Below the pieces are notes generated by a model. It saw nothing but the letters and a program-made list of their open reading frames with translations. It had not been told where the DNA came from and did not search any database. Positions 44,592 through 53,508 of a DNA stretch of 64,000 nt are shown in pieces. The translations under genes and the position numbers were made by a program. The DNA is from Kitasatospora sp. NBC_01246 (GTDB lineage Bacteria > Actinomycetota > Actinomycetes > Streptomycetales > Streptomycetaceae), in assembly GCF_036226505.1 (NCBI RefSeq), contig NZ_CP108484.1, positions 7,907,501-7,971,500 on the forward strand, read 5' to 3'. Every line of letters starts with the position of its first letter. The first letter of the stretch is position 1.

Positions 44592-45209
44592 CTTCCCTGC
44601 TCCTCCTCCGGACGCCACGCCCCTCCGTGCCCACCCTCGTCCGCTCCCCGGGTCGCGGCCCGGGGCGTCGTTCGCACAACAAAAGTACCGCTTGGCACGG
44701 CAACCAGGCGGAACCCGGCCGACCGGCCGGATATCCGCTCCGACCTGCGGAGACACGCTGTGGAAATGCTCCCGGCACAGATCCGGCGAGGCTGCCCGCC
44801 CAGCCGCCGGCCGGCGGCCGCGGGCGTACCCGAGGTCCTTCGGCCGCTGGTCAGCGGGCTGTGGACGGGCGGGCGGCGGCTCCGGCCCGGGCGGGCACGG
44901 ACGGCAGCCCCGGCGCTCGTGTCAACAGCTCATGAAATCTGCCGCGACACCCGGAACTTGGGCCGAACGGCGCGGCACGGCGGGGGAGCTGGTGCGCGGG
45001 TGCGCGGGTGCGGCGGGTGCGGCGGGTGCGCGGAGACGCGGAGAGGTGAGCGAGGAGGCCGGGGGAACGCCGGAAGCCACCGAAGGCCCGGGGGTCAGGT
45101 TGCCTTCGGTGGCCGTTCCGGGGAGGGCGGGATCACTGGACCCCGCCCGGTCGCGCTCCAGGAGATCAAGGAGCTCAAGGAGCTCCAGGAGGCCTGCGAG
45201 CCCGGGGGC
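44592..45209. other. 618-bp noncoding region between regulator and MFS gene
   Basis: The left part carries the response-regulator promoter region, with TACTTT on the minus strand (44681-44686) as a -10 candidate in an AT-rich patch. The middle is GC-rich with GGTGCG-type direct repeats near 44990-45040. The right part holds a strong hairpin. Possible frames have no family resemblance, so I see no gene. Confidence 0.5.
45076..45113. terminator. 12-bp-stem hairpin downstream of MFS gene
   Basis: GCCACCGAAGGC pairs perfectly with GCCTTCGGTGGC across a 14-base loop. It lies about 97 bases past the MFS stop codon on the minus strand, plausible as its terminator. Confidence 0.6.
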
Positions 45210-46463
45210 CTAGGAGTCCTGGGGCGTGGGCCGCTTGGCGGGGAAGCCGTGGCTGCGGGCCACCAGGACCACCACGAGCACCGGCAGCAGGAGCAGCAGC
45301 ACCGTCCAGGGGAAGGAGTCACTGCCGCTCACGTCGAGCAGGACACCGCCGATGATGCCGCCGGCGGCCATCGCGACGTTCCACAGCGTCACGAGCATGG
45401 TCTGGGCCGCGTCGGCCTGGTCACCGCCCGCGTCGGCCACCGCCGTCTGCAGCAGGGTCGGAATGCCGCCCCAGCCCAGACCCCACAGGGCGGCCGCGAT
45501 GTACACCAGGGCCGTGGTGTCGGCGAGCACCGCGAGCAGCAGCGCGGCCACCGCGACGAGCAGGGTGCTGGCGACGGTGAGCGCGCGCAGCTTGGCGTGG
45601 ATCTGCGAGCCGACGATCCAGATGCTCGCGAGCGAGGCGCCGCCGAAGACCAGCAGCACCAGGTCGGTGCTGTCGCCCAGGCCGTGGTCGTCGAGGAAGG
45701 TGGCGATGTAGGCGTACAGCACGGTGTGCGCCAGGACGAAGACGAGCGTCACGAAGAGCACGGGGGTCACCCCGGGCACCTTCAGCGCCCGCAGCATCTT
45801 CGGCCGCTCGCCGGCCTGCTGGCCGGGGTAGTCGGGCACGGTGGCGGAGATCCACACCAGCAGCAGGACGGTGAGACCGGTCATCACGAAGAACGGCACG
45901 CGCCAGTCGGTCTGGGTGCCGAGGAAGGTGCCGGCCGGGACGCCGAGCGAGAGCGCGACCGGGATGCCGGCCATCGCGATGGCGATCGCCTTGCCCTGAA
46001 GTGCCACGGGGGCCATCCGCCGTGCGTAGCCGGCGAGCAGCGCCCAGGCCAGACCGGCGGCGACACCCGCGACGAACCGCGCGACCATCGTCAGCCCGTA
46101 GATCGACGACACCGCCGTGACGGTGTTGGCCACGGCGAAGCCCGCCATGGCCGTCAGGAGCAGCCGCTTGCGCCGCCAGCCGGCGGTGGCCGAGGCGAGC
46201 GGGATCGCGGTCAGGGCGGTGCCGATCGCGTAGATCGTGACGGTCTGGCCGGTCGCGGACTCGCTCACGGCGAGGTCCGAGCTCATCGAGGGGAGCAGGC
46301 CGGCGGGGAGGGTCTCGGTGAGGCTGGTGATGAAGACGGCGGTGGCGAGGGCGATCAGGGCGAGCAGCGGAAGCTTCTGCGGTTCCTCGCCCCCCGCCGC
46401 CGCGGGGGGCGAGGAGCGGGTCTCCGCGCCGGGGGCGTCGGTGATGTCGGGTGAGGTGCTCAT
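45210..46463 (-). CDS. MFS drug/sugar efflux transporter (AraJ/CmlA type)
   Basis: A 417-residue twelve-helix major facilitator of the DHA1-like efflux group. TETLPAGLLPSMSSDLAVSESATGQTVTIYAIGTALTAIPL covers helices 1-2, and the loop WRRKRLLL is the usual basic motif A. FVAGVAAGLAWALLAGYARRMAP is helix 4-5 with the antiporter-type glycine pattern. It exports a small molecule in exchange for protons; the substrate is not readable. Its ATG overlaps the preceding SDR stop (ATGA), so both come from one mRNA. Confidence 0.9.
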   Translation of the reverse strand: MSTSPDITDAPGAETRSSPPAAAGGEEPQKLPLLALIALATAVFITSLTETLPAGLLPSMSSDLAVSESATGQTVTIYAIGTALTAIPLASATAGWRRKRLLLTAMAGFAVANTVTAVSSIYGLTMVARFVAGVAAGLAWALLAGYARRMAPVALQGKAIAIAMAGIPVALSLGVPAGTFLGTQTDWRVPFFVMTGLTVLLLVWISATVPDYPGQQAGERPKMLRALKVPGVTPVLFVTLVFVLAHTVLYAYIATFLDDHGLGDSTDLVLLVFGGASLASIWIVGSQIHAKLRALTVASTLLVAVAALLLAVLADTTALVYIAAALWGLGWGGIPTLLQTAVADAGGDQADAAQTMLVTLWNVAMAAGGIIGGVLLDVSGSDSFPWTVLLLLLPVLVVVLVARSHGFPAKRPTPQDS

Positions 46464-47068
46464 GGGGCGTGCTCCGGATGTTCCAGGGGACGGGGCGGAC
46501 GGGTGGTGCGAAGAGGAGGTCGCGGGGCGGGCCAGGAGTGGCCCAGCCCGCCGTCGACGGGGAGCCGGGCGCCGGTGGTGAAGGTCGCGTCGGTGGCCAG
46601 GAAGAGCGCGGCGCGGGCGACCTCCTCGGCGGAGCCGAGCCGGCCGAGCGGTGGCAGCGCCGGGCCGCCCGCGGGCGCCGCCTCGATGCAGCCCGGTGCC
46701 ACCGCGTTGACCCGGATGCCGCGCGAGACCAGTTCGGCGGCGAGCGCCCGCACGGCGTCGGAGGGCGGCGCCGGGGCGGTGAGCACCACCGCGCCGCCGT
46801 CCCGGAGGTACGGCAGCAGCGGGCGGACCCCCGCCACGGCGTCGGCGAACAGGAGGTCGGTGTCGTCGAGACCGGTACCGCCGTCCTCGGCGCGCTCGAC
46901 GACGGTGGCGGTGGAGCCCAGCTCGGCCCTGGCCCGGGCGCGTTCCCCGGCGGTGCGGGCGGCCAGCAGGACCAGCGCCCCGCCCTCCACCAGGCGTTTG
47001 GCGATGGCCAGGCCGATGTCGGTGTCCTGGCCGAGGACGACGGCCCGGCGGCCCGCGTACCTGGTCAT
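46460..47068 (-). CDS. Short, catalytically degenerate SDR-like protein
   Basis: A 202-residue short-chain dehydrogenase relative; typical members have about 250. The nucleotide motif is altered to LGQDTDIGLAIA instead of TGxxxGIG. The region holding the catalytic Tyr-x-x-x-Lys is replaced by APAPPSDAV, while the flanking ELVSRGIRVNAVAPG and the C-terminal ATDATFTTGARLPVDGG are intact. About 45 central residues are missing relative to the family. It is probably a non-enzymatic or NAD-sensing remnant. AGGAG supports the ATG. It is translationally coupled to the MFS gene. Confidence 0.75.
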   Translation of the reverse strand: MTRYAGRRAVVLGQDTDIGLAIAKRLVEGGALVLLAARTAGERARARAELGSTATVVERAEDGGTGLDDTDLLFADAVAGVRPLLPYLRDGGAVVLTAPAPPSDAVRALAAELVSRGIRVNAVAPGCIEAAPAGGPALPPLGRLGSAEEVARAALFLATDATFTTGARLPVDGGLGHSWPAPRPPLRTTRPPRPLEHPEHAP

Positions 47069-47147
47069 GTCGGTCACTCCTGCCCGCCGCTCGGCGACTC
47101 GGTGGTTCCGACCCTGCCCGAGGGCCCTTCCGGGCCGCTGCGGATCC

Positions 47148-47191
47148 GCTGAGGGTGCGCTGAGGGTGCGCTGACGGCCGGCTGACGGCCC
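47148..47191. promoter_or_regulatory. Four tandem 11-bp direct repeats (SARP-type site)
   Basis: Units read GCTGAGGGTGC twice, then GCTGACGGCCG and GCTGACGGCCC, with no gaps. SARP regulators bind short direct repeats at 11-bp spacing on one face of the helix. The array lies between the divergent SDR-MFS pair and the SARP gene, 43 bases upstream of the latter's -10. Confidence 0.75.
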
Positions 47192-47234
47192 GTCGAAGAT
47201 CCCCCCGGGCCGGTCCGGTGCCACCGGGGCGCGG

Positions 47235-47240
47235 TACGGT
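47235..47240 (+). promoter_or_regulatory. -10 (TACGGT) of leaderless SARP gene
   Basis: TACGGT ends seven bases before the ATG and no ribosome site precedes the start codon, indicating a leaderless transcript. There is no good -35, consistent with need for an activator. Confidence 0.6.
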
Positions 47241-47247
47241 GACCGAC

Positions 47248-50200
47248 ATGCGGTTTGGGGTACTGGGACCACTCGTGGTGTGGGGCGACGACGGCGAGGA
47301 GATCACCGTCCCCGAGGTCAAGGTCCGGGGACTCCTCGCCGACCTGCTGGCGCACGGCGGCGGTCCGGTCTCCGCCGACCGCCTCATCCAGGACCTGTGG
47401 GGCGATGAACCGCCCGGGAAACCCGAGGGCGCGCTCCAGGGCAAGGTCTCCCAGCTGCGCCGGGTGCTCGGCCGGGAGCGGGTGCTGCGCCAGGGCGCGG
47501 GCTACCGCCTCCGGCTGGACCGCGGTGCCGGCGAGCTGGATGCCGACCGCTTCGCCGCCCTGGTGGCCGACGCCGGTGGCGTCCGCGACCCGCGCGCCCG
47601 GGCGGAACTGCTGACCGAGGCCCTCGACCTGTGGCGGGGGCCGGCGTACGCGGACTTCGCCGACGAGGAGTTCGTCCGGTCGGCGGCGTGCCGCCTCGCC
47701 GAGCAGCGGCTCGCCGTCCTGGAGGACCAGGCCGAGGCGCGGCTCCTCGCCGGTGACCACGCGCTGCTCGCCGGCGAGCTCGCCGCCCTCGTCGCCGGGC
47801 ACCCGCTGCGCGAGCGGCTGCGCGCCGTCCAGATGCGCGCCCTCTACCTCGCGGGCCGTCAGAGCGAGGCGCTCGCGAGCTACGAGGACCTCCGCGCCCG
47901 ACTCGCCGAGGAGCTGGGCGTCGACCCGGCCCCCGCGCTGACCACCCTCCACCGGGCCGTCCTGCGCCAGGATCCCGGCCTGGAATACGGCCTGGACCCC
48001 GGCCCGGGCACCGCGCGGGCCGGTTCGGCACCGGCCGCCGCCTCGCTCACCGCGCCCGTAGACCCCGCCACCCCGACGCCCGCCCCACCCGTGGCCCCCG
48101 CCCCCGCCCCGCCCGCCGGCGAACACGCCAACCTGCCGGTCCCGCTGACCCGCCTGATCGGACGGGACGCGGCCGTCACCCAGGTGTCCCGGCTCCTGGA
48201 CGACACCCGACTGGTGACCCTGGCCGGCGCCGGCGGCGTCGGCAAGACCCGGCTGGCCGTCGCGGCCGCCGCCGCGGTGGCCGCGCGGGAGCCGGCCGGG
48301 AACCGCCCCGACGGGATCTGGCTGGTGGAGTTCGCGGGGGTCCGCGGCGGCACCGCCGCCGACCTGGCCCAGGTCGTCGCCACCACGCTCGGCGTCCGGG
48401 ACGACGCCCCCGCGCCGCCGGGCACGGGCGGCGGGGCGGGGCCCGCCTCGCCCGTCCACCGGCTCGCCACGGCGCTGCGGGACCGCCGCACCCTGCTGGT
48501 CCTGGACAACTGCGAGCACGTCGTCGACGCGGCGGCGGAACTCGCCGAGCTGCTCCTGCGCACCGCACCGGACCTGCGGGTGCTGGCCACCAGCCAGGAG
48601 CCGCTGGGCCTGACGGGCGAGGCGGTGTTCCTGGTCGAGCCGCTGCCGACCGACGACGCCGTGCGGCTGTTCAGCGAGCGCGCCGCCGCCCACGACCCCG
48701 GCTTCCCCCGCCACCCGGGCGGCGGCGACCTCGCCGACCGCGAGGCCGTCGCCGAGATCTGCCGCCGGCTGGACGGCATCCCGCTCGCCCTGGAACTCGC
48801 CGCCACCCGCGTGCGCACCCTGGGGGTCCGGGAGCTGGCGACCCGGCTGGGCGACCGGTTCCGGCTCCTGAGCTCCCGCCGCCGCGGCGCCCCCGCCCGC
48901 CAGCAGACCCTGCGCGCGGTGATCGACTGGAGCTGGGAGCTGCTCAGCGCACCCGAACGGATCGTGCTGCGCCGCCTGGCGGTGCACAGCGACGGCTGCG
49001 ACCTGGACGCCGCGGAGGCCACCTGCGCGGGCGACGGCGTGACCCGCTACGAGGTCCTCGACCTGGTGACACGGCTCGTCGACCGCTCCCTGGTGGTCGT
49101 CGTCGACCAGCCCACCGGGCGGCGCTACCGCCTCCTGGAGTCCGTCGCCGCGTACGCCACCGAACGCCTGGACGAGATGGCGGACCTCGCCGCCGTGCGC
49201 GGCCGCCACCTGCGCCACTACCTCGCGCTCGCCGAGCGCGCCGAGCCCCGGCTGCGCGGCGCGGACCAGCGGCCCTGGCTCGCCCGGTTGGACGCCGAGG
49301 CGGGCAATCTGCGCGCGGCCCTCGACGAGGCGCTGCGCCGGACCGCGGAAGGGGACGGCGACGAGGCGGTCCGGCTGGCCACCGCCCTGGCCTGGTGGTG
49401 GCTGCTGCGCGGCCGGCTCACCGAGGGCCGCCGCAGCCTGGCCGCCGCGCTCGCCGCCGCTCCCCGGCCCAGCTCCGAACTCGCGCTCCTGCACGGCGCG
49501 TTCGCACTCCTCACCGGCGACCGCGCGGAGGCGCACGCGCTCGCCTGCACGGTCGCGTCGGCCGGGACGGTGCCCGACCCGGTGCGCCGCGCCCGGGCCC
49601 TGTGGCTCTGCGCGTACGGCCTGTTCAGCGCGGGCGAGGCCGCCGAGGGCGAGGAACTGAACGCGCGCGCCCTCGCGGTCTTCGCCGAGGAGGGCGATCA
49701 GTGGGGCACGGCCGCCGCACTCGGGCTGCGGGCCACCCTCGCCCTGGTCCGCGGCGACCTCGCCGGTCTCGGCCGCGACGGTCTGCGCAGTGCTGCGCTC
49801 TTCCGCGAACTGGGCGACGGCTGGGGCGAGTTGCAGACGGTCTCACCGCTCGCCGCGCTCGCCGAGATCAAGGGGGAGTATCCGGAGGCGGCCCGCCGCC
49901 AGCGTGAAGGGCTGCACATCGCGCGGGAGTTGGGGCTGGAGGCCGAGGTGTCGGCCCGGCTGTCCGGGCTGGGCCGGCTCGCCCTGCTGGCCCACGACTG
50001 GGAACGGGGCCGGGAGCTGCACGAACAGGCCCGCCGGATCGCCGCCGAACAGGGCTACAAGTACGGGGAGATCCACTCCGAGATGGGCCTCGCGCTCGGC
50101 GCCCGCCGTTCGGGGGACCTGGCCGCCGCCGAGGCCCATCTGGTGCACATCCGCGACGGCTACGCGGAGGTGTCCTCGGAGGCGGGCGACCACCTGCTCC

Positions 50201-50628
50201 TCGCGGAGCTCGGCTTCGTCGCCGAACTCCGGGGCGACGCCGACCTGGCGGCCGACCGGCACCTGAGCGGTTGGGCGGTCGCCCGCTCCCTCGACGAACC
50301 GCGCGCGCTCGCCCTCTCCCTGGAGGGCCTGGCCGGCGCGGCCGCGGTCGCCGGCCGGGGCGCGGCCGGGCGGCGCGGCGCCGAGTGCGCGGCCCTGCTG
50401 CTCGGCGCCGCGGACGCGGCACGCCGGGGTGTGGGGGCCCCGTTGCCGCCCGCCGAGCGCGGTGACACGGACCGGATCGCCGCGGCCGCCGTGGAGGTCC
50501 TGGGGGCGGCCGCCTTCGCGGCGGCGTTCGCACAGGGCGGCCGGCTCACCGCGGTGGAGGCGGTGCGCCGCGGCTGCGAGGCCCTCGGCCGACAGCCGGC
50601 GGGCGACCCCGCCTCGGCGCACCGCTGA
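47248..50628 (+). CDS. AfsR-like SARP regulator (BTAD, NB-ARC, helical repeats)
   Basis: A 1,126-residue transcription activator. Residues about 1-95 form the OmpR-like DNA-binding domain (MRFGVLGPLVVWGDD, LPEGALQGKVSQLRRVLG-type helix), 96-245 the bacterial transcriptional activation domain (ELDADRFAALV, RQSEALASYEDLRARLAEELGVDP). After a Pro-rich linker, an NB-ARC ATPase spans about 310-590: LAGAGGVGKTRLA (Walker A), LLVLDNCEHVV (Walker B), LATSQEPLGLTGE and IPLALELAATRVR. The rest is TPR-like helices. Such large SARPs switch on antibiotic or pathway genes. The start codon appears leaderless. The atypical regulator and MFS-SDR genes nearby may be targets. Confidence 0.92.
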   Translation: MRFGVLGPLVVWGDDGEEITVPEVKVRGLLADLLAHGGGPVSADRLIQDLWGDEPPGKPEGALQGKVSQLRRVLGRERVLRQGAGYRLRLDRGAGELDADRFAALVADAGGVRDPRARAELLTEALDLWRGPAYADFADEEFVRSAACRLAEQRLAVLEDQAEARLLAGDHALLAGELAALVAGHPLRERLRAVQMRALYLAGRQSEALASYEDLRARLAEELGVDPAPALTTLHRAVLRQDPGLEYGLDPGPGTARAGSAPAAASLTAPVDPATPTPAPPVAPAPAPPAGEHANLPVPLTRLIGRDAAVTQVSRLLDDTRLVTLAGAGGVGKTRLAVAAAAAVAAREPAGNRPDGIWLVEFAGVRGGTAADLAQVVATTLGVRDDAPAPPGTGGGAGPASPVHRLATALRDRRTLLVLDNCEHVVDAAAELAELLLRTAPDLRVLATSQEPLGLTGEAVFLVEPLPTDDAVRLFSERAAAHDPGFPRHPGGGDLADREAVAEICRRLDGIPLALELAATRVRTLGVRELATRLGDRFRLLSSRRRGAPARQQTLRAVIDWSWELLSAPERIVLRRLAVHSDGCDLDAAEATCAGDGVTRYEVLDLVTRLVDRSLVVVVDQPTGRRYRLLESVAAYATERLDEMADLAAVRGRHLRHYLALAERAEPRLRGADQRPWLARLDAEAGNLRAALDEALRRTAEGDGDEAVRLATALAWWWLLRGRLTEGRRSLAAALAAAPRPSSELALLHGAFALLTGDRAEAHALACTVASAGTVPDPVRRARALWLCAYGLFSAGEAAEGEELNARALAVFAEEGDQWGTAAALGLRATLALVRGDLAGLGRDGLRSAALFRELGDGWGELQTVSPLAALAEIKGEYPEAARRQREGLHIARELGLEAEVSARLSGLGRLALLAHDWERGRELHEQARRIAAEQGYKYGEIHSEMGLALGARRSGDLAAAEAHLVHIRDGYAEVSSEAGDHLLLAELGFVAELRGDADLAADRHLSGWAVARSLDEPRALALSLEGLAGAAAVAGRGAAGRRGAECAALLLGAADAARRGVGAPLPPAERGDTDRIAAAAVEVLGAAAFAAAFAQGGRLTAVEAVRRGCEALGRQPAGDPASAHR

Positions 50629-50670
50629 GCAGGCCCGCCGCGGCGCACCCCTGAGTGCACCGGGCCGAGG

Positions 50671-51891
50671 TCAGACCCGCGCGTACCGGTTCACCGGCCG
50701 CTCCAACCCCAGGTGCCCGCGCAGCGTCGTCGCCGTGTAGGCCGTGCGGAAGGCACCCCGGCGCTGCAACTCCGGTACCAGGGCGCGGGTGATCGCTTCG
50801 AGGTCGTGCGGCAACGCCGCCGGGCGGAGCCGGAAGCCGTCCAGCCCGGCCGAGCGCCAGTCGAGCAGCAGATCGGCCAGAGCGGCCGCGGTGCCGGTGA
50901 ACACCACCGCGTCCGAGGCGAGTTCGGCGCCTGCCAGCTCGTCCAGCCGGGCCTTGCGGTCGGCGGCGGCCGCCGGACTGTCGTCCAGCAGCACGACCAG
51001 GTCCGCGAACCGCCGCAGCGGCCTGGCCCGCAGGTCACGGCCGGTGGCGGCGACGGCCTCGTCGACCTGCGCGAGGATCCGTTCGAGGCCGGGGCGGTCG
51101 TGCGGGGTGACGAAGACGACGTCCGAGGCGCGGGCCGCGAACTCGTACGGCGTCGAGGCGTGGGCCAGGCTCGCGACCAGCGGCTGGCCCTGCGGCGGGC
51201 GCGGGGTGATCGCCGGCCCCCGGACGCTGAAGTGCTCGCCCTCGAAGTCGATGTGGTGCAGCTTGTCGCGGTCGATGAAGCGGCCGGTCGGCACGGACCG
51301 GATCTCCGCGTCGTCCTCCCAGCTGTCCCACAGCCGTCGTGCCACCTCGACCACGTCGGCGGCCTCCGCGAAGAGCGGGTGCAGCCGCTTGGCGATCAGC
51401 TCGGGGTCGCGGATGTCGTCGTCGGTGAGCTGCGGGGTGGTGCGGCGGCCGAAGTGGGCGGCGTCCGAGGCGCGGGAGGCGATCTGCGGCCGCCAGCCCG
51501 CCCGGCCGCGGGCGGCGTGGTCCAGGGTCGCGATGGCGGTCGCGAGGTGGAACGGTTCGGTGTGGGTGACGTTCGTGGTCGGTACCAGGCCGATGCGGTC
51601 GGTCAGCGGCGCGAGCAGGGCGGCCAGCAGAACGGCGTCGACGCTGCCCCGGACCCGGTCGGTGCGGTCGTCGGGGCGGTGGAAGGGCTCGGACTGCAGA
51701 CCGAGGCCGTCCTCCAGGGTGACGAAGTCGAGCAGCCCCCGCTCGGCCTCGGCCACGAGGCCCGCCCAGTAGCCGGGGGTGAACAGCTCCGACGGCCTGG
51801 CGTCCGGGGCCCGCCAGGCGGCCGGGTGCCAGCCCGCGCCGTCGAGCGCGACGGCCAGGTGCAGCGGGGAGTCGGACGGGGTGGAGGTCAC
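50671..51891 (-). CDS. LLM-class flavin-dependent oxidoreductase
   Basis: A 406-residue luciferase-like monooxygenase of the TIM-barrel flavoprotein superfamily, using reduced FMN (or F420) supplied by a partner. LFTPGYWAGLVAEAERGLLDFVTLEDGLGL, LTDRIGLVPTTNVTHTEPFHLATAIATLDHAARGRAGW and FADLVVLLDDSP fit the family. The start is GTG after AAGGAG; its first bases overlap the upstream monooxygenase stop (GTGA). It may act on the same substrate as that gene. No flavin reductase is encoded nearby. Confidence 0.88.
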   Translation of the reverse strand: MTSTPSDSPLHLAVALDGAGWHPAAWRAPDARPSELFTPGYWAGLVAEAERGLLDFVTLEDGLGLQSEPFHRPDDRTDRVRGSVDAVLLAALLAPLTDRIGLVPTTNVTHTEPFHLATAIATLDHAARGRAGWRPQIASRASDAAHFGRRTTPQLTDDDIRDPELIAKRLHPLFAEAADVVEVARRLWDSWEDDAEIRSVPTGRFIDRDKLHHIDFEGEHFSVRGPAITPRPPQGQPLVASLAHASTPYEFAARASDVVFVTPHDRPGLERILAQVDEAVAATGRDLRARPLRRFADLVVLLDDSPAAAADRKARLDELAGAELASDAVVFTGTAAALADLLLDWRSAGLDGFRLRPAALPHDLEAITRALVPELQRRGAFRTAYTATTLRGHLGLERPVNRYARV

Positions 51892-53246
51892 GAGGTCTCC
51901 TTCGGGGAGCCGAGGCCGAGATGGTCGCGGAGCGTCGTTCCGGTGTACTCCTCGCGGAACACGCCCTTCTCCTGGAGGAGCGGAACCACCCGGTCCACGA
52001 AGTCGCCCAGGCCGTCGGGCGTCAGGTGCGGTACGAGGACGAAGCCGTCGGCCGCCTCGCTCTGCACGAAGCGGTCGATCGTGTCGGCGACGGTCTGCGG
52101 GCTGCCGACGAAGTTCTGGCCGCCGTGGACCTCGATCATCAGTTGACGGATGCTCAGCCCGCGCTCCACGGCGATCTTGCGCCACCGCCGCGCCGTCTCC
52201 TCACGGCCCTTGCGGAACACCGAGTGCCCCCTCAGCAGGAGGGCGTCCGGCTCCGGCTCGATGTCGGGCAGTGGTCCGTCCGGGTCGTACGCCGAGAGGT
52301 CGCGGCCCCAGACGCCCTCCAGGTGGGCGATCGCGGTCTGCGGGCTCACCTGCGCGCGGGTGATCTCGTCCGCGTACGCGGTGGCCTCCTCGTCGGTGTC
52401 GGCCACCACGGCGGTCGCGGTGGGCAGGATCTTCAGGTCGTCCGGGCGCCGGCCGTACGCGGCGAGCCGGGACTTCACGTCCCGGTAGAACGCCCGGGCC
52501 TCGTCGGGCCGGTTGTACTTGCTGAAGATGACTTCGGCGTCGGAGGCGGCGAACTCCCGGCCCACGTCCGACTCCCCGGCCTGGATGATCACCGGATGGC
52601 CCTGCGGGCCGCGCGGGGTGGTGAACCGGCCCGCGATGTCGAAGTGCGTGCCGCGGTGGGCGAAGGTGCCGGCGCCGGGGCGCACGAACCGGCCGGCCGC
52701 CGCGTCGGCGGGTACGTCGCCGTCCGCCCAGCTGTCCCACAACTCGCGCGTGGTCTGCAGGAATTCGGCCGCCCTGGTGTAGCGGTCGGCCTCGGCGAGG
52801 AAGCCGCCGCGGCGGAAGTTCTCGCCGGTGAAGGCGTCGTAGCTGGTGACCACGTTCCAGGCCGCCCGGCCGCCGCTGAGCAGGTCCAGGCTCGCCAGCT
52901 TGCGGGCCACCTCGTAGGGCTCGTTGAAGGTGGTGTTGACGGTCGCGGCGAGCCCGAGCCGGTCGGTGACGGCGGCGAGCGCGGCGAGCACCGTCAGGTT
53001 GTCCGGACGGCCCACCACGTCCAAGTCGTAGACCTGGCCCTTGTGTTCGCGCAGCCGCAGCCCTTCGGCCAGGAAGAAGAAGTCGAACTTGCCGCGTTCC
53101 GCGGTCCGTGCGAGCCGGATGAAGGAGTCGATCGCGATCTGGCTCTCGGAACGGGGGTCCGACCAGACGGTCACGTTGTGGATGGCCGGCAGTTGCACGG
53201 CGAGGTGCACCTGCTTCCTTCCGGCGTGTTCTGCGGCGGCAGGCAC
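51888..53246 (-). CDS. NtaA/SnaA/DszA-type FMN monooxygenase
   Basis: A 452-residue two-component flavin monooxygenase of the nitrilotriacetate/pristinamycin/dibenzothiophene sulfone group. Family segments include GKFDFFFLAEGLRL, LAATVNTTFNEPYEVARKLASLDLLSGGRAAWNVVTS (substrate/flavin contacts), NFRRGGFLAEADRY, GPQGHPVIIQAGESDVGREFAA and VGSPQTVADTIDRFV. The GTG start follows GAAGGAG at ideal spacing. The protein would cleave a C-N, C-S or ring bond of an unidentified heterocycle or amine. It is divergent from the racemase-superfamily gene across 262 bp. Confidence 0.9.
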   Translation of the reverse strand: MPAAAEHAGRKQVHLAVQLPAIHNVTVWSDPRSESQIAIDSFIRLARTAERGKFDFFFLAEGLRLREHKGQVYDLDVVGRPDNLTVLAALAAVTDRLGLAATVNTTFNEPYEVARKLASLDLLSGGRAAWNVVTSYDAFTGENFRRGGFLAEADRYTRAAEFLQTTRELWDSWADGDVPADAAAGRFVRPGAGTFAHRGTHFDIAGRFTTPRGPQGHPVIIQAGESDVGREFAASDAEVIFSKYNRPDEARAFYRDVKSRLAAYGRRPDDLKILPTATAVVADTDEEATAYADEITRAQVSPQTAIAHLEGVWGRDLSAYDPDGPLPDIEPEPDALLLRGHSVFRKGREETARRWRKIAVERGLSIRQLMIEVHGGQNFVGSPQTVADTIDRFVQSEAADGFVLVPHLTPDGLGDFVDRVVPLLQEKGVFREEYTGTTLRDHLGLGSPKETS

Positions 53247-53496
53247 GGGGCTTGCTCCTTCGGGGAAGGGCCGGCCCCAGGGAGGCCGGCCGCGTGGCCA
53301 CGCGTGTGCGGTCCGGTCCACGGGGCGGCTGTGATCACCAGGGTTCACCGAACGGATGTGGCGGACAAGGGGATTCGGGTCAGGGATGTGTGGGGGAGTG
53401 TCAAGGAATGTCAATAACGGGAACGGCGTGCAAAGCGCTTGTGAGTGGTCTGTCGCTTAACGTCGGCGGATCTGTCCCCTGTCTCGGCGTTCGGCC

Positions 53497-53502
53497 TACT
53501 GT
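53497..53502 (+). promoter_or_regulatory. -10 (TACTGT) of a leaderless gene
   Basis: TACTGT ends six bases before the ATG of the Asp/Glu racemase-superfamily gene, with no ribosome site between. The spacing equals that before the VOC gene. Confidence 0.55.
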
Positions 53503-53508
53503 GCGGCC

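Noticed and set aside
44627..44935. 102-residue plus-strand frame in the regulator-MFS gap
   Set aside because: Pro/Arg/Gly-rich, no ribosome site and no family resemblance; it overlaps the response-regulator promoter region.
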